NCBI RefSeq assembly: GCF_017876535.1
Contig: NZ_JAGIOF010000001.1
Coordinates: 3,844,001-3,908,000, forward strand
Source of the DNA: Paeniglutamicibacter kerguelensis
GTDB lineage: Bacteria > Actinomycetota > Actinomycetes > Actinomycetales > Micrococcaceae
Direction of reading: 5' to 3'
Length of the DNA: 64,000 nucleotides
The notes beneath the pieces are model-generated. The model was given only the letters and a program-made list of their open reading frames with translations, was not told the origin of the DNA and did not search any database. Every line of letters begins with the position of its first letter. Within the stretch, counting starts at the first letter, position 1. The translations under genes and the position numbers were made by a program. Shown here piece after piece: positions 32,979-40,188 of the stretch.

Positions 32979-34346
32979 TTAGCGGTTCAGCGCGGCGGCC
33001 GGCTGCACACGATGGCCCGCGGCCGGATGGCTGGCGCCCAGCACCGGGGTGCCGGTGCCGAAGAGGCGCTCGCGCAACGTGGAACCCTCGTAGTCGGTGG
33101 CCGCGACGCCGCGTTCGCGCAGGATCGGCAGGACCATTTCGACGAAGTCGAGCGTCGACCCCGGCTGGATCACCGGGGTGAGCAGGAAACCGTCAAGGTC
33201 GGCGGTCTCCGCCAGCGCGCAGATGGCGTCGGCCACCTCCTCCGGGGTGCCGACGACCGGCTTGCTGCGCACGCCGTGGGCGTGCCAGTCCGCGAGCACG
33301 TCACCCACCGTGAGGTCGGCAAAGCGGGAGACCTGGGTCTGCGAAAGCTCGGTGCGCAGCTCGGCCATCGGGGTTTCCGGGGCGTAGGAGGACAGGTCCA
33401 GGCCGGTGAACATGGCGTAGGAGGCCACGGCGACGGCTGGATCCTGGGCCTGAAGCACCGACTCGTACTTGGCCTGCGCCTCCTGCCGGGTCGGGGCAAT
33501 GACGCAGGAGAACGCGGCCATCAGCTTCACCGAATCCGCGTCGCGGCCCGAGGCGACCGCCTCGTCGCGGATGGCCTTGACCTGCGCGGCCATCTTGGTC
33601 GCGGAGGCCCCGCCCAGGAAGATGCATTCGCCGTGGCGCCCGCCGAACTGGCGGCCGCGGTCGGAGGACCCGGCCTGGAAGAGCACCGGGGTGCCCTGCG
33701 GGGAATAAGAGGTGTTTCCGTAGCCCTCGGAGCGGAAGTACGGCCCCTCGTGGCTGATCCGGTGGACCTTGGCCGGGTCGGCGAAGCGGCCGTCCTTGTT
33801 CCGTTCCAGCGCGTCGGGCTCCCAGCTTCCCTCCCACAGCTTGTAGACGACCTCCATGAAGTCGTCGGCCATGTCGTAGCGTTCGTCGTGGGCGACCATC
33901 GGGATGCCGAACGCGGCCGCCGCGGTCTCCGCGGTGCCGGTGGTGACGACGTTCCAGCCCAGCCGCCCATTGGAGAGCTGGTCGAGGCTGGACATGCGGC
34001 GTGCGAAGGAATACGGCTGTTCGATCAGCGTCGAGCCGGTGATCACGAAGCCCAGGTCCGTGGTGGCCGAGACCATGGCGGCGGCGACGATCGCCGGGTC
34101 CAGCCGCGGCAGGTCCAGGGATTCGACGGTGCAGATCTCCGGGCGTTCCCCGTTGACTTCCGACCAGCCCCAGGCGTCGGCGAGGAACACGAAGTCCAGT
34201 CGGGCCGCCTCGCAGATGCGGGCGATGTTCTTCCAGTAGTCCAGGTTGTCGAAGTGGTCGCGTTCGTTCTCCGGGTGGCGCCAGGTGGCGGTTCCCGAGT
34301 CGTTGGCCTGGGCGTTTTCGAACAGGCCGAAGCGTAGCTGTTTCAT
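32979..34346 (-). CDS. rcaE: NtaA/SnaA/DszA-type flavin monooxygenase, putative riboflavin lyase (RcaE-type)
   Basis: 455 aa luciferase-like monooxygenase that needs reduced FMN from a partner reductase. Family marks are RFGLFENAQ at the start, the ADAWGWSEVNG region, LSNGRLGWNVVTTG and the VLFQAGSSDRGRQFG segment. GAAGGG precedes the ATG. RcaE in Microbacterium maritypicum uses FMNH2 and oxygen to cut riboflavin to lumichrome and ribose; the surrounding riboflavin kinase, flavin reductase and ribokinase make that the best call. Relatives also attack NTA, EDTA and sulfonates, so the substrate needs proof. Confidence 0.75.
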   Translation of the reverse strand: MKQLRFGLFENAQANDSGTATWRHPENERDHFDNLDYWKNIARICEAARLDFVFLADAWGWSEVNGERPEICTVESLDLPRLDPAIVAAAMVSATTDLGFVITGSTLIEQPYSFARRMSSLDQLSNGRLGWNVVTTGTAETAAAAFGIPMVAHDERYDMADDFMEVVYKLWEGSWEPDALERNKDGRFADPAKVHRISHEGPYFRSEGYGNTSYSPQGTPVLFQAGSSDRGRQFGGRHGECIFLGGASATKMAAQVKAIRDEAVASGRDADSVKLMAAFSCVIAPTRQEAQAKYESVLQAQDPAVAVASYAMFTGLDLSSYAPETPMAELRTELSQTQVSRFADLTVGDVLADWHAHGVRSKPVVGTPEEVADAICALAETADLDGFLLTPVIQPGSTLDFVEMVLPILRERGVAATDYEGSTLRERLFGTGTPVLGASHPAAGHRVQPAAALNR

Positions 34347-34478
34347 GTCATTACCCTTCATCAAAAAATTTGTTGGATCCCGATGGCACGGGTGGGAAAC
34401 CCGGCTGGAGGCGGTCCAGCGGGCGACTATCTGAGGTGCGGCTAAATGGGGGTGTGCGGGGGTCTCGCGGGCGACGAG

Positions 34479-35369
34479 CTAGCGGGCGACGACGTTGCCG
34501 TCGCTCCACCACAGGACCTTCTTGCGCACCAGGGCCAGGACGGCGACCAGGCCGACGCCCATGAGGCAGAGCAGCACGATGCTGGCCCAGACGACCGGCA
34601 GGTTTGCCTGTGCGGCGGAGATCGTCACCAGCGAGCCGAGGCCCGCCTGCTGTCCGGCCGCCACGAACTCGGCCACGGCCGCGCCCACGATCGCCAGCGG
34701 CAGCGCCACGCGCAGCCCGGCGAAGACAAACGGCATGCAGCCGGGCAGGCGCAGGTCTCGGAAGATCTCCCAGCGGCTGGCGTGCAGGGTGCGCATGACG
34801 TCCATGGTCCGCGGGTCCACGTCGCGCAGGCCGGCCAGCGCGTTGACGAGCATCGGGAAGAAGACCACCAGGGCCGTGACGATGTACTTCGGCGTCATGC
34901 CGAAGCCGAAGGCCACCACCAGCGCGGGGGCGATCGCCACGATCGGGGTGACCATGATGACCACGAAGAGCGGCATGACCGCGCGTTCCATGATCTCGAA
35001 CTCGGCCATCACCACGGCGATGGCAAAGCCGATCAGGATGCCGGCCGCGGCGCCCACGAGAACCTCCTGGAGTGTGACAAGCATGTTGCTCCAGTACATC
35101 TCGGGGTCACCGGCCAGGCTGGCCCAGATGTCGCCGATGGTCGGGATGACGTAGGGATTGGCCAGCGCGACCACCTGCCAGAGCATCCCGACCACCAGGA
35201 AGGTGATGGCCGGCGGGACCCACAGCCGCCACCTGGTCGCCTTGGAGAACTTCGCGCCGGCGGAGAGTTGCCCGGCCTGCGGGCCGGCCCTCAGGATTCC
35301 GGCCCGCGCGCTGTCGGACAGCGGGGGCTCGTTTTTTGTTGCGGCCTGGGCCACATGTACATCAGACAC
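34479..35369 (-). CDS. ABC transporter permease (SsuC/RibX-like), putative riboflavin importer
   Basis: 296 aa with about six membrane helices and the binding-protein-dependent permease EAA-like loop near RTLHASRWEIFRDLRLPGCMPFVFAGLR. The GTG start follows GGAGG and overlaps the ATPase stop by 8 bases. This NitT/SsuC/ThiX-type permease family includes RibX of riboflavin transporters. It ends 132 bases before rcaE. Riboflavin as substrate is inferred from the locus. Confidence 0.8.
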   Translation of the reverse strand: MSDVHVAQAATKNEPPLSDSARAGILRAGPQAGQLSAGAKFSKATRWRLWVPPAITFLVVGMLWQVVALANPYVIPTIGDIWASLAGDPEMYWSNMLVTLQEVLVGAAAGILIGFAIAVVMAEFEIMERAVMPLFVVIMVTPIVAIAPALVVAFGFGMTPKYIVTALVVFFPMLVNALAGLRDVDPRTMDVMRTLHASRWEIFRDLRLPGCMPFVFAGLRVALPLAIVGAAVAEFVAAGQQAGLGSLVTISAAQANLPVVWASIVLLCLMGVGLVAVLALVRKKVLWWSDGNVVAR

Positions 35370-36171
35370 GGGCAACCTCCATGACGTTGTGCAGGGTTGA
35401 TCGGACGCGGCCTTCGAGGTCGCGGAACTCGTCTGTCGCGTAGACGTCTGCATCCCGCGGGCGGGGCAGGTCCACTTCGATGACCTCGGCAATGCGGCCC
35501 GGGTGCGCCTGCATCACGATGATGCGGTCCGAGAGCATGATGGCCTCGGGCACCGAGTGGGTCACGAAGAGCACCGTCTTGCGGTTGGACTGCCAGAAAT
35601 CGAGCAGGCCCAGCCGCTGCTGGTCGCGGTTCATCTCGTCGAGCGCGGAGAACGGCTCGTCCATGAGCAGCACGCTCGGGTCGAAGACGAAGGCGCGGGC
35701 GATCGCGACGCGTTGCTGCATGCCGCCGGAGAGCTGCGAGGGGTACTTGTGCAGCGCGTGCCCCAGCCCGAACGAGGCCAGGATTTCCTTGGGGTCCCGC
35801 AGCGTGCGCCCCGCGTTGGCCTTGCGGTTCACGGACATCGGCAGGGTGACGTTGTCCAGCACGGTGCGCCACGGCAGCAGCGCCGGGGACTGCGGGACCA
35901 AGCCGATCATCTTGTTCTTGGTGGCGGTCTTGATGGAGGTTCCGTCCACCAGGACGTCGCCGGAATCGGCCTCGCCCAGGCCGGCGATCATCTTCAGCAG
36001 CGTGGATTTGCCGCAGCCGCTGGGTCCGATCACCGAGACGAATTCGCCCTTCTTGATGGTGATGCTGACGTCGTCGAGCACCAGGGTCTTGGACCCCACG
36101 GCACCGAAGCTCTTGGAGACGTTGCTGATCTGCACGCCCGCATGCTCGGGGGTCCCGTGCGCGAGGCTCAC
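35362..36171 (-). CDS. ABC transporter ATPase (NitT/SsuB type), putative riboflavin importer
   Basis: 269 aa. Walker A GPSGCGKST is at 49-57, Q-loop near 94, signature LSGGM at 147-151 and Walker B LLMDEP at 168-173. It powers import through the adjacent permease. GTG overlaps the binding-protein stop codon (GTGA) and follows AAGGCGG, so translation is coupled. Confidence 0.85.
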   Translation of the reverse strand: MSLAHGTPEHAGVQISNVSKSFGAVGSKTLVLDDVSITIKKGEFVSVIGPSGCGKSTLLKMIAGLGEADSGDVLVDGTSIKTATKNKMIGLVPQSPALLPWRTVLDNVTLPMSVNRKANAGRTLRDPKEILASFGLGHALHKYPSQLSGGMQQRVAIARAFVFDPSVLLMDEPFSALDEMNRDQQRLGLLDFWQSNRKTVLFVTHSVPEAIMLSDRIIVMQAHPGRIAEVIEVDLPRPRDADVYATDEFRDLEGRVRSTLHNVMEVARV

Positions 36172-37289
36172 GACGCCGCCTTTTCGGTCGGCCAGATGAG
36201 GTTGCCGTCCTTGTAGAGGTCCGTGACCAGGGTGGTGTCCATCATGTCGGTGACGGGGGGAACCGCGGCAAGCTTTCCGTATTTCATCACCAGTTCGTAT
36301 TCCGAGGCCCACTGGTCAGCGGTCTGCATGCCGGGGCTCAGTGCCGGATCGCTCTTCACCCATTTGGATTCGACGCTCCAGGTGCGCTCGAGCTGCTCGC
36401 GCGGGAACGCCGATCCCTGGTTGTTGTCCGCCGCAAGCTTGCTGATCCGGTCCAAGCAGTCCGCGTCGTTCTCGAGGCAGTAGTCCAGGGCCTTGAGCGA
36501 GGCGCGCATGAAGTCGGAGGCGGTTTCCCGGTGCTTGGTCAGGAACTCGGTGTTGGCTTCCATCACGTTGTAGGTGCCCTTGACGCTCAGGTCCGCGGGG
36601 AGAAATTCCTTGAACGGCAGGTTCATGGCCTTGAGCGTTTGCGGCTGGTTCGAGGCGTAGCCGACGATCGCGTCAACCTGGCCGCGCGTCACGACGGTGG
36701 GGTCGTAGTTGGTCATCTTGATCAGTTCGACCTTGGAAACATCCACGCCGGCCGCGTCGAGCATGGCGGATGCGATCGGGGTGAGGTTGATGAAGTAGCC
36801 GAGCTTCTTTCCCTCGAGGTCCTTGAGGCTGGCGACCTTTTCATTGGCGAAGATCGAGAACGGGGAGACGCTGCCGTAGGTGGCGACGGCTGTCAGGTTC
36901 TTGCTGTTCGCCGCTGCGAGCATCACGTCCGAGGCGGAGCCCAGTGCGGTGAACTGGGCTTGGCCCGAGGAGACCAGCTGCTGGCCGTTGGCGCCCGAGG
37001 CATTGATCTCAACGTCGAGGCACAATGCGTCAAAGTAGCCGAGTTCCTTCGCCAGGAAAACATCCAGCTGGCCGGCGCTGGCCGAATAGCCGTATCCGGA
37101 AATGTAGGTGATCTTTCCGGCATCCTTGTTGCGCTGGCAGGCCGCGTCGTCGAGGACTGTCTCAGTGTTGGATGGCTTCGTCGCAACGGGTGCGCCGCCG
37201 CCACAGGCACTCAGTGAAAGCGCTGCGGCAATGCCGCCGACAACGAGAAGACTGCGGCGACGGGCGCCTTTTTTCAGCAGATTGCTCAC
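36168..37289 (-). CDS. ABC transporter substrate-binding lipoprotein (NMT1/THI5-like)
   Basis: 373 aa. A lipoprotein signal ends in LSLSAC with the modified Cys29. The rest is the NMT1/THI5-like periplasmic-binding fold (GYFDALCLDVEIN, then LTAVATYGSVSPFSIFAN). The same fold binds riboflavin in RibY, as well as pyrimidines, sulfonates and nitrate in other members. AAGGAA precedes the GTG. It is the first gene of a likely five-gene operon (binding protein, ATPase, permease, rcaE, rcaD). Confidence 0.82.
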   Translation of the reverse strand: MSNLLKKGARRRSLLVVGGIAAALSLSACGGGAPVATKPSNTETVLDDAACQRNKDAGKITYISGYGYSASAGQLDVFLAKELGYFDALCLDVEINASGANGQQLVSSGQAQFTALGSASDVMLAAANSKNLTAVATYGSVSPFSIFANEKVASLKDLEGKKLGYFINLTPIASAMLDAAGVDVSKVELIKMTNYDPTVVTRGQVDAIVGYASNQPQTLKAMNLPFKEFLPADLSVKGTYNVMEANTEFLTKHRETASDFMRASLKALDYCLENDADCLDRISKLAADNNQGSAFPREQLERTWSVESKWVKSDPALSPGMQTADQWASEYELVMKYGKLAAVPPVTDMMDTTLVTDLYKDGNLIWPTEKAAS

Positions 37290-37331
37290 GAGTTGAAATT
37301 CCTTCCTAGGTCCGGATGGGGCATTTCAGTC

Positions 37332-37361
37332 AGCATAAACTTGAATGGATAAACTTGTCTA
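37332..37361 (-). promoter_or_regulatory. Promoter of the importer-rcaED operon with PadR-type repeats
   Basis: On the minus strand TAGACA (37356-37361) and TATGCT (37332-37337) are spaced by 18 bases. AAACTTG occurs twice on the plus strand (37337-37343 and 37351-37357, 14 bases apart) within the spacer. The first copy extends to AAACTTGAAT, the complement of the ATTCAAGTTT seen in the rcaB-padR region. Confidence 0.5.
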
Positions 37362-37762
37362 TACTTTTGAGCAATCAAGATCACACCACTTCGACTGGCC
37401 ACAAAGCAGGTTTCGCGAGAGCCTTCGCGCCACCATTTACTCCATCAAAGTGGCTAGATCCGGCCGGAAAACCGACCTCGAAAACTGCGGGCACACGGCA
37501 TTGCGCAGCGGTGTTTCAAAATCTCGAACATAGTTAAGTTTGACCATTCTTCGCTCAGATCGCTCGCGGAGTGAGAACGGGTGGGCAGAGCGGAAACACG
37601 ACCCCGCGCACCAGGCGAAGCAACAAGTCAACGTTCGGCGAACTGGACGCGGCGACACCGCGGCCGCCCGACGAACACACAACGCAAGACCTAAGACGCA
37701 AGAGACACGTGGGCGACAGATGCACTCGGCCCGCAACAGGGATTCATCCGCGACACAGAAAT
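37362..37762. other. Gene-free stretch
   Basis: About 400 bases between the importer promoter and the terminator of the next gene. Open frames exist on both strands, but none has a ribosome binding site, a recognisable domain or a consistent third-position bias. The base composition is less GC-rich near 37360-37570. A decayed gene is possible; I see nothing definite. Confidence 0.5.
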
Positions 37763-37799
37763 GCGCCGGGTTATTCAAGATTCCTGAATCACCCGGCGC
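37763..37799. terminator. Terminator of the small Zn-ribbon gene
   Basis: GCGCCGGGT and ACCCGGCGC pair perfectly, with ATTCA/TGAAT as an inner stem. Short T or A runs flank both sides. Confidence 0.7.
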
Positions 37800-37828
37800 A
37801 CTTTTGGCGTGCGGACTGGTTGCTGAAG

Positions 37829-37996
37829 TTACGAGGTGCAGGCCTCGTTGGAACAGCCTGCGTCCCTCGGCGACCAGTGGGCTTCACCCTCGCCGCGATC
37901 CTCCCAGACAACATGCCGGTGCTGGCCGCAGCGTTCGCAAGCAGGGGCCATGTACGTGGCCTTCTCAGCATCCGTGTACAACTTGTACTCGCCCAT
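37829..37996 (-). CDS. Small zinc-ribbon-like protein
   Basis: 55 aa with an excellent ribosome binding site (AAGGAG, 6 bases before the ATG). Residues include ACERCGQHRH and a late GCSNEAC, giving two CxxC-like pairs that could bind one zinc ion. The start MGEYKLYTDAEKATYMAP looks like a short helical arm. The function is unknown; it is too small and too well framed by RBS and terminator to dismiss. Confidence 0.7.
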   Translation of the reverse strand: MGEYKLYTDAEKATYMAPACERCGQHRHVVWEDRGEGEAHWSPRDAGCSNEACTS

Positions 37997-38060
37997 GGCG
38001 TTCTCCTTAGGGTTCCCCGACGGCGGTAGCAACACTCTACGCCGGGGCACCGGGCGAACT

Positions 38061-39329
38061 CTAGGGCGCCGGGTAGTGGCGCTTGAACTTTCGGTAGTGG
38101 TTCAGGGTGCTGACCAGGATGTAGTACCAGCGGCGGGGGTCGGTTTCCTTGCGGTAGAACAGCGGGTGGCTGTAGGACTTCGAGGAAATGAGCTTTTCCA
38201 CCTTCTGCTTCATGTCCTCGGGGACATAACGGCGCAGCAAACGCAGCGGCAGGATGGTGTAGAGGTGTTCGTCTTGGAATTGCGTGAATTCGGGATCCTC
38301 CGGCAGGCCATCCTGAAGGAATTCCTGCACGTAGAAACGAGAGACGTTTGCCCCGGCCGCGGAGATGTAGAAGTGGTTGCGTCCCAGCCGCGGGTTCAGT
38401 TCAAAGAACTTGTAGCTGCCATCGCGCGGATCCAGCTTCATGTCAAACATGGAGAACCCCGTCCAGCCGAGTTCGTTGAGCATCTTGGTTCCGGCCTCGA
38501 TGGCCACGTCGTTGGGCTGGGCCACGATGGCGGCGGAGTTTCCCAGTGCACCCGGCGCGTGCTCCTCAACGATGACCCGCCCGCAGGAGGCAAAGCGCAC
38601 CTTGCCGCTTTGGTCGCTGAAGAACGTGGCGATGTGCATGCCGCTGTCTCCGCCGGGAATCAGGTCCTGGATGACCAGTGTTCCCGCGTACCCGGCGGCC
38701 GTGGCCTTGGACACCAGGTCCTTCAGCTCTGCCTCCGTTGCAACCGTGTGGACCTTCTTCTTGCCGGCGAATTCAAGCTGTCCCCAGGCAACCCCGTCGG
38801 AGGGCTTGACGATGGCGGGCAACGGAACCGTGGCCTCGGCCAGGCGCGCGGGCAGTGCTTCGATGTCCGCGGCCGCATCGGCACAGTCGTGGACCACGGT
38901 GCCCGGGAACGGGATGTCCAGACTGCGGCAGAGTTCGTAGAACGCGTCCTTTTCCGTGGCTCGATCCAGCTGGCTTTCGCCAACGTACGGGACGGTGAAC
39001 CAAACTCGCAGGCGCTCCGCGTTGCGGGCGATGAAGCGGATGTGCTGGTCGGCTCCGCCCAGCAGCAGCAGCGGTCGAGGCCCGCTCGCGCCGGCGGAAA
39101 ATTCGCGGCCGAGCGAAATCACGAAGTCCAGGAAAGCCGCCTCGTTGCCTTGGTCGGCAAAGGGGCGTGCGTCGAGGATGCGGGAGTGGTCCACGATTCC
39201 GGTCATGACGGATGGGACAACGGCGGAAATGGCCCCGTGCTCCTGGTGGAACTCTCGAGCCAATGAGTATGTGCCGATGTCGCCCCCCAGGATGACAGGG
39301 ACAAAGGACTGCTCGGAGGGAATACGCAT
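38061..39329 (-). CDS. ATP-grasp carboxylate-amine ligase
   Basis: 422 aa. The ATP-grasp fold is shown by VKPSDGVAWG (nucleotide-binding Lys), the VIQDLIPGGDSGMH loop and FFELNPRLGRNH (metal-binding Glu and Asn). It is similar in size and layout to D-aspartate ligases that add an amino acid to peptidoglycan precursors. Addition of an acidic residue to the peptidoglycan cross-bridge is a reasonable hypothesis for this group of bacteria. No ribosome binding site; TAACTT ends 6 bases before the ATG (leaderless). Confidence 0.75.
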   Translation of the reverse strand: MRIPSEQSFVPVILGGDIGTYSLAREFHQEHGAISAVVPSVMTGIVDHSRILDARPFADQGNEAAFLDFVISLGREFSAGASGPRPLLLLGGADQHIRFIARNAERLRVWFTVPYVGESQLDRATEKDAFYELCRSLDIPFPGTVVHDCADAAADIEALPARLAEATVPLPAIVKPSDGVAWGQLEFAGKKKVHTVATEAELKDLVSKATAAGYAGTLVIQDLIPGGDSGMHIATFFSDQSGKVRFASCGRVIVEEHAPGALGNSAAIVAQPNDVAIEAGTKMLNELGWTGFSMFDMKLDPRDGSYKFFELNPRLGRNHFYISAAGANVSRFYVQEFLQDGLPEDPEFTQFQDEHLYTILPLRLLRRYVPEDMKQKVEKLISSKSYSHPLFYRKETDPRRWYYILVSTLNHYRKFKRHYPAP

Positions 39330-39360
39330 AAACCAAAGTTATCAATCATTCGCCCATCGC

Positions 39361-39405
39361 ATACCCCGGGAGGGTACTTGACAAGATACCCCCAAGGGGT
39401 ATTAT
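39361..39405 (+). promoter_or_regulatory. csoR promoter with CsoR operators
   Basis: TTGACA (39378-39383) and TATTAT (39400-39405) are spaced by 16 bases. The spacer holds ATACCCC and GGGGTAT around CAA (39386-39402), the classical CsoR palindrome. A second, weaker copy, TACCCC and GGGTA around GGGA, lies at 39362-39376. The -10 ends 7 bases before the ATG, so the mRNA is leaderless or nearly so. Confidence 0.8.
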
Positions 39406-39412
39406 TGCGACT

Positions 39413-39742
39413 ATGGAAAACGTTGCAGCCCCCGTCGATGAACATGTAAACCACGCCTACACCGCCAACAAGGAGGCCCTCCTGAAGCGGCTCAGTCGCA
39501 TCGAGGGCCAGGTGCGCGGGGTCAGCCGCATGGTTGACGAGGAGAAATACTGCATCGACATCCTCACCCAGATTTCGGCCATCAACGCCGCGCTGCACAA
39601 GGTCAGCCTCGGCCTGGTGGAGGACCACGTTTCACACTGTGTGGTCAACGCCGCAGCCCAGTCGATCGAAACCGGCGACCAGAGCATCGTGGCGGACAAG
39701 GTCGCAGAGGTGACTACCGCCATCGGCCGCCTGCTGCGCTAA
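39413..39742 (+). CDS. csoR: Copper-sensing repressor CsoR
   Basis: 109 aa, all-helical CsoR/RcnR family. The Cu(I) ligands are present at Cys47 (EEKYCIDIL), His72 and Cys76 (EDHVSHCVV). Without copper it holds the operator in its own promoter; copper binding releases it. It is followed by copZ and copA in the same direction, forming a self-regulated copper-efflux operon. Confidence 0.93.
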   Translation: MENVAAPVDEHVNHAYTANKEALLKRLSRIEGQVRGVSRMVDEEKYCIDILTQISAINAALHKVSLGLVEDHVSHCVVNAAAQSIETGDQSIVADKVAEVTTAIGRLLR

Positions 39743-39794
39743 TCACCGGCACGCATACATTCCACACCCCTCAAGAACCACCCAAGGAGAACAC

Positions 39795-40115
39795 ATGAGC
39801 AACGAATCAAGCTGCGGCGGTTGCGGCTGCGGAAGCAACTCAAACGAAGGCCTCACCATCACTGCACGACCCACTGAGGAAGCCATGAGCCAGAGCAGCA
39901 TCACCCTGAAGATCGACGGCATGACCTGCGGCCACTGCGTCGCCTCCGTCACCGAGGAACTCAATGAGGTTCCGGGCGTCAGCAACGTCGAGGTCTTCCT
40001 CTCCGCCGGCGGCACCTCCACCGCCACCATCACCACCAGCGCACCCGTCGAGAACTCTGTTCTCGAAGCAGCAGTCACGGAGGCCGGCTACACGCTCGTC
40101 TCCGCGAGCGCCTAA
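39795..40115 (+). CDS. copZ: Copper chaperone with Cys-rich N-terminal extension (CopZ)
   Basis: 106 aa. The heavy-metal-associated domain (about 35-104) has the Cu(I) motif MTCGHC (Cys45, Cys48). In front is an extension of about 30 residues with five Cys among the first twelve, reading CGGCGCG. AAGGAG just upstream of 39795 shows that the extension is translated; the inner ATG at 39885 lacks a site of that quality. The extra Cys cluster could hold additional copper. Confidence 0.88.
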   Translation: MSNESSCGGCGCGSNSNEGLTITARPTEEAMSQSSITLKIDGMTCGHCVASVTEELNEVPGVSNVEVFLSAGGTSTATITTSAPVENSVLEAAVTEAGYTLVSASA

Positions 40116-40136
40116 ACCCCCTCACCTGCGGCCGGA

Positions 40137-40157
40137 GGCCGGACCACGCGTCCGGCC
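40137..40157 (+). other. Intercistronic hairpin between copZ and copA
   Basis: GGCCGGAC and GTCCGGCC pair perfectly around CACGC, without a T-tract. It may set different mRNA levels for chaperone and pump. Confidence 0.5.
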
Positions 40158-40188
40158 CGCCGCCAGGTTCGAGAGAAGAAAAGGAATC

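Noticed and set aside
32979..37289. Reading of the locus as an alkanesulfonate (ssu) or NTA/EDTA degradation operon
   Set aside because: The monooxygenase and importer alone would allow it, but the stand-alone riboflavin kinase and the ribokinase have no role in those pathways and fit riboflavin breakdown.
37540..38029. Overlapping plus-strand frames of about 150 codons near the small Zn-ribbon gene
   Set aside because: They run across a strong terminator and antisense to a gene with a perfect ribosome binding site; no domain is visible.
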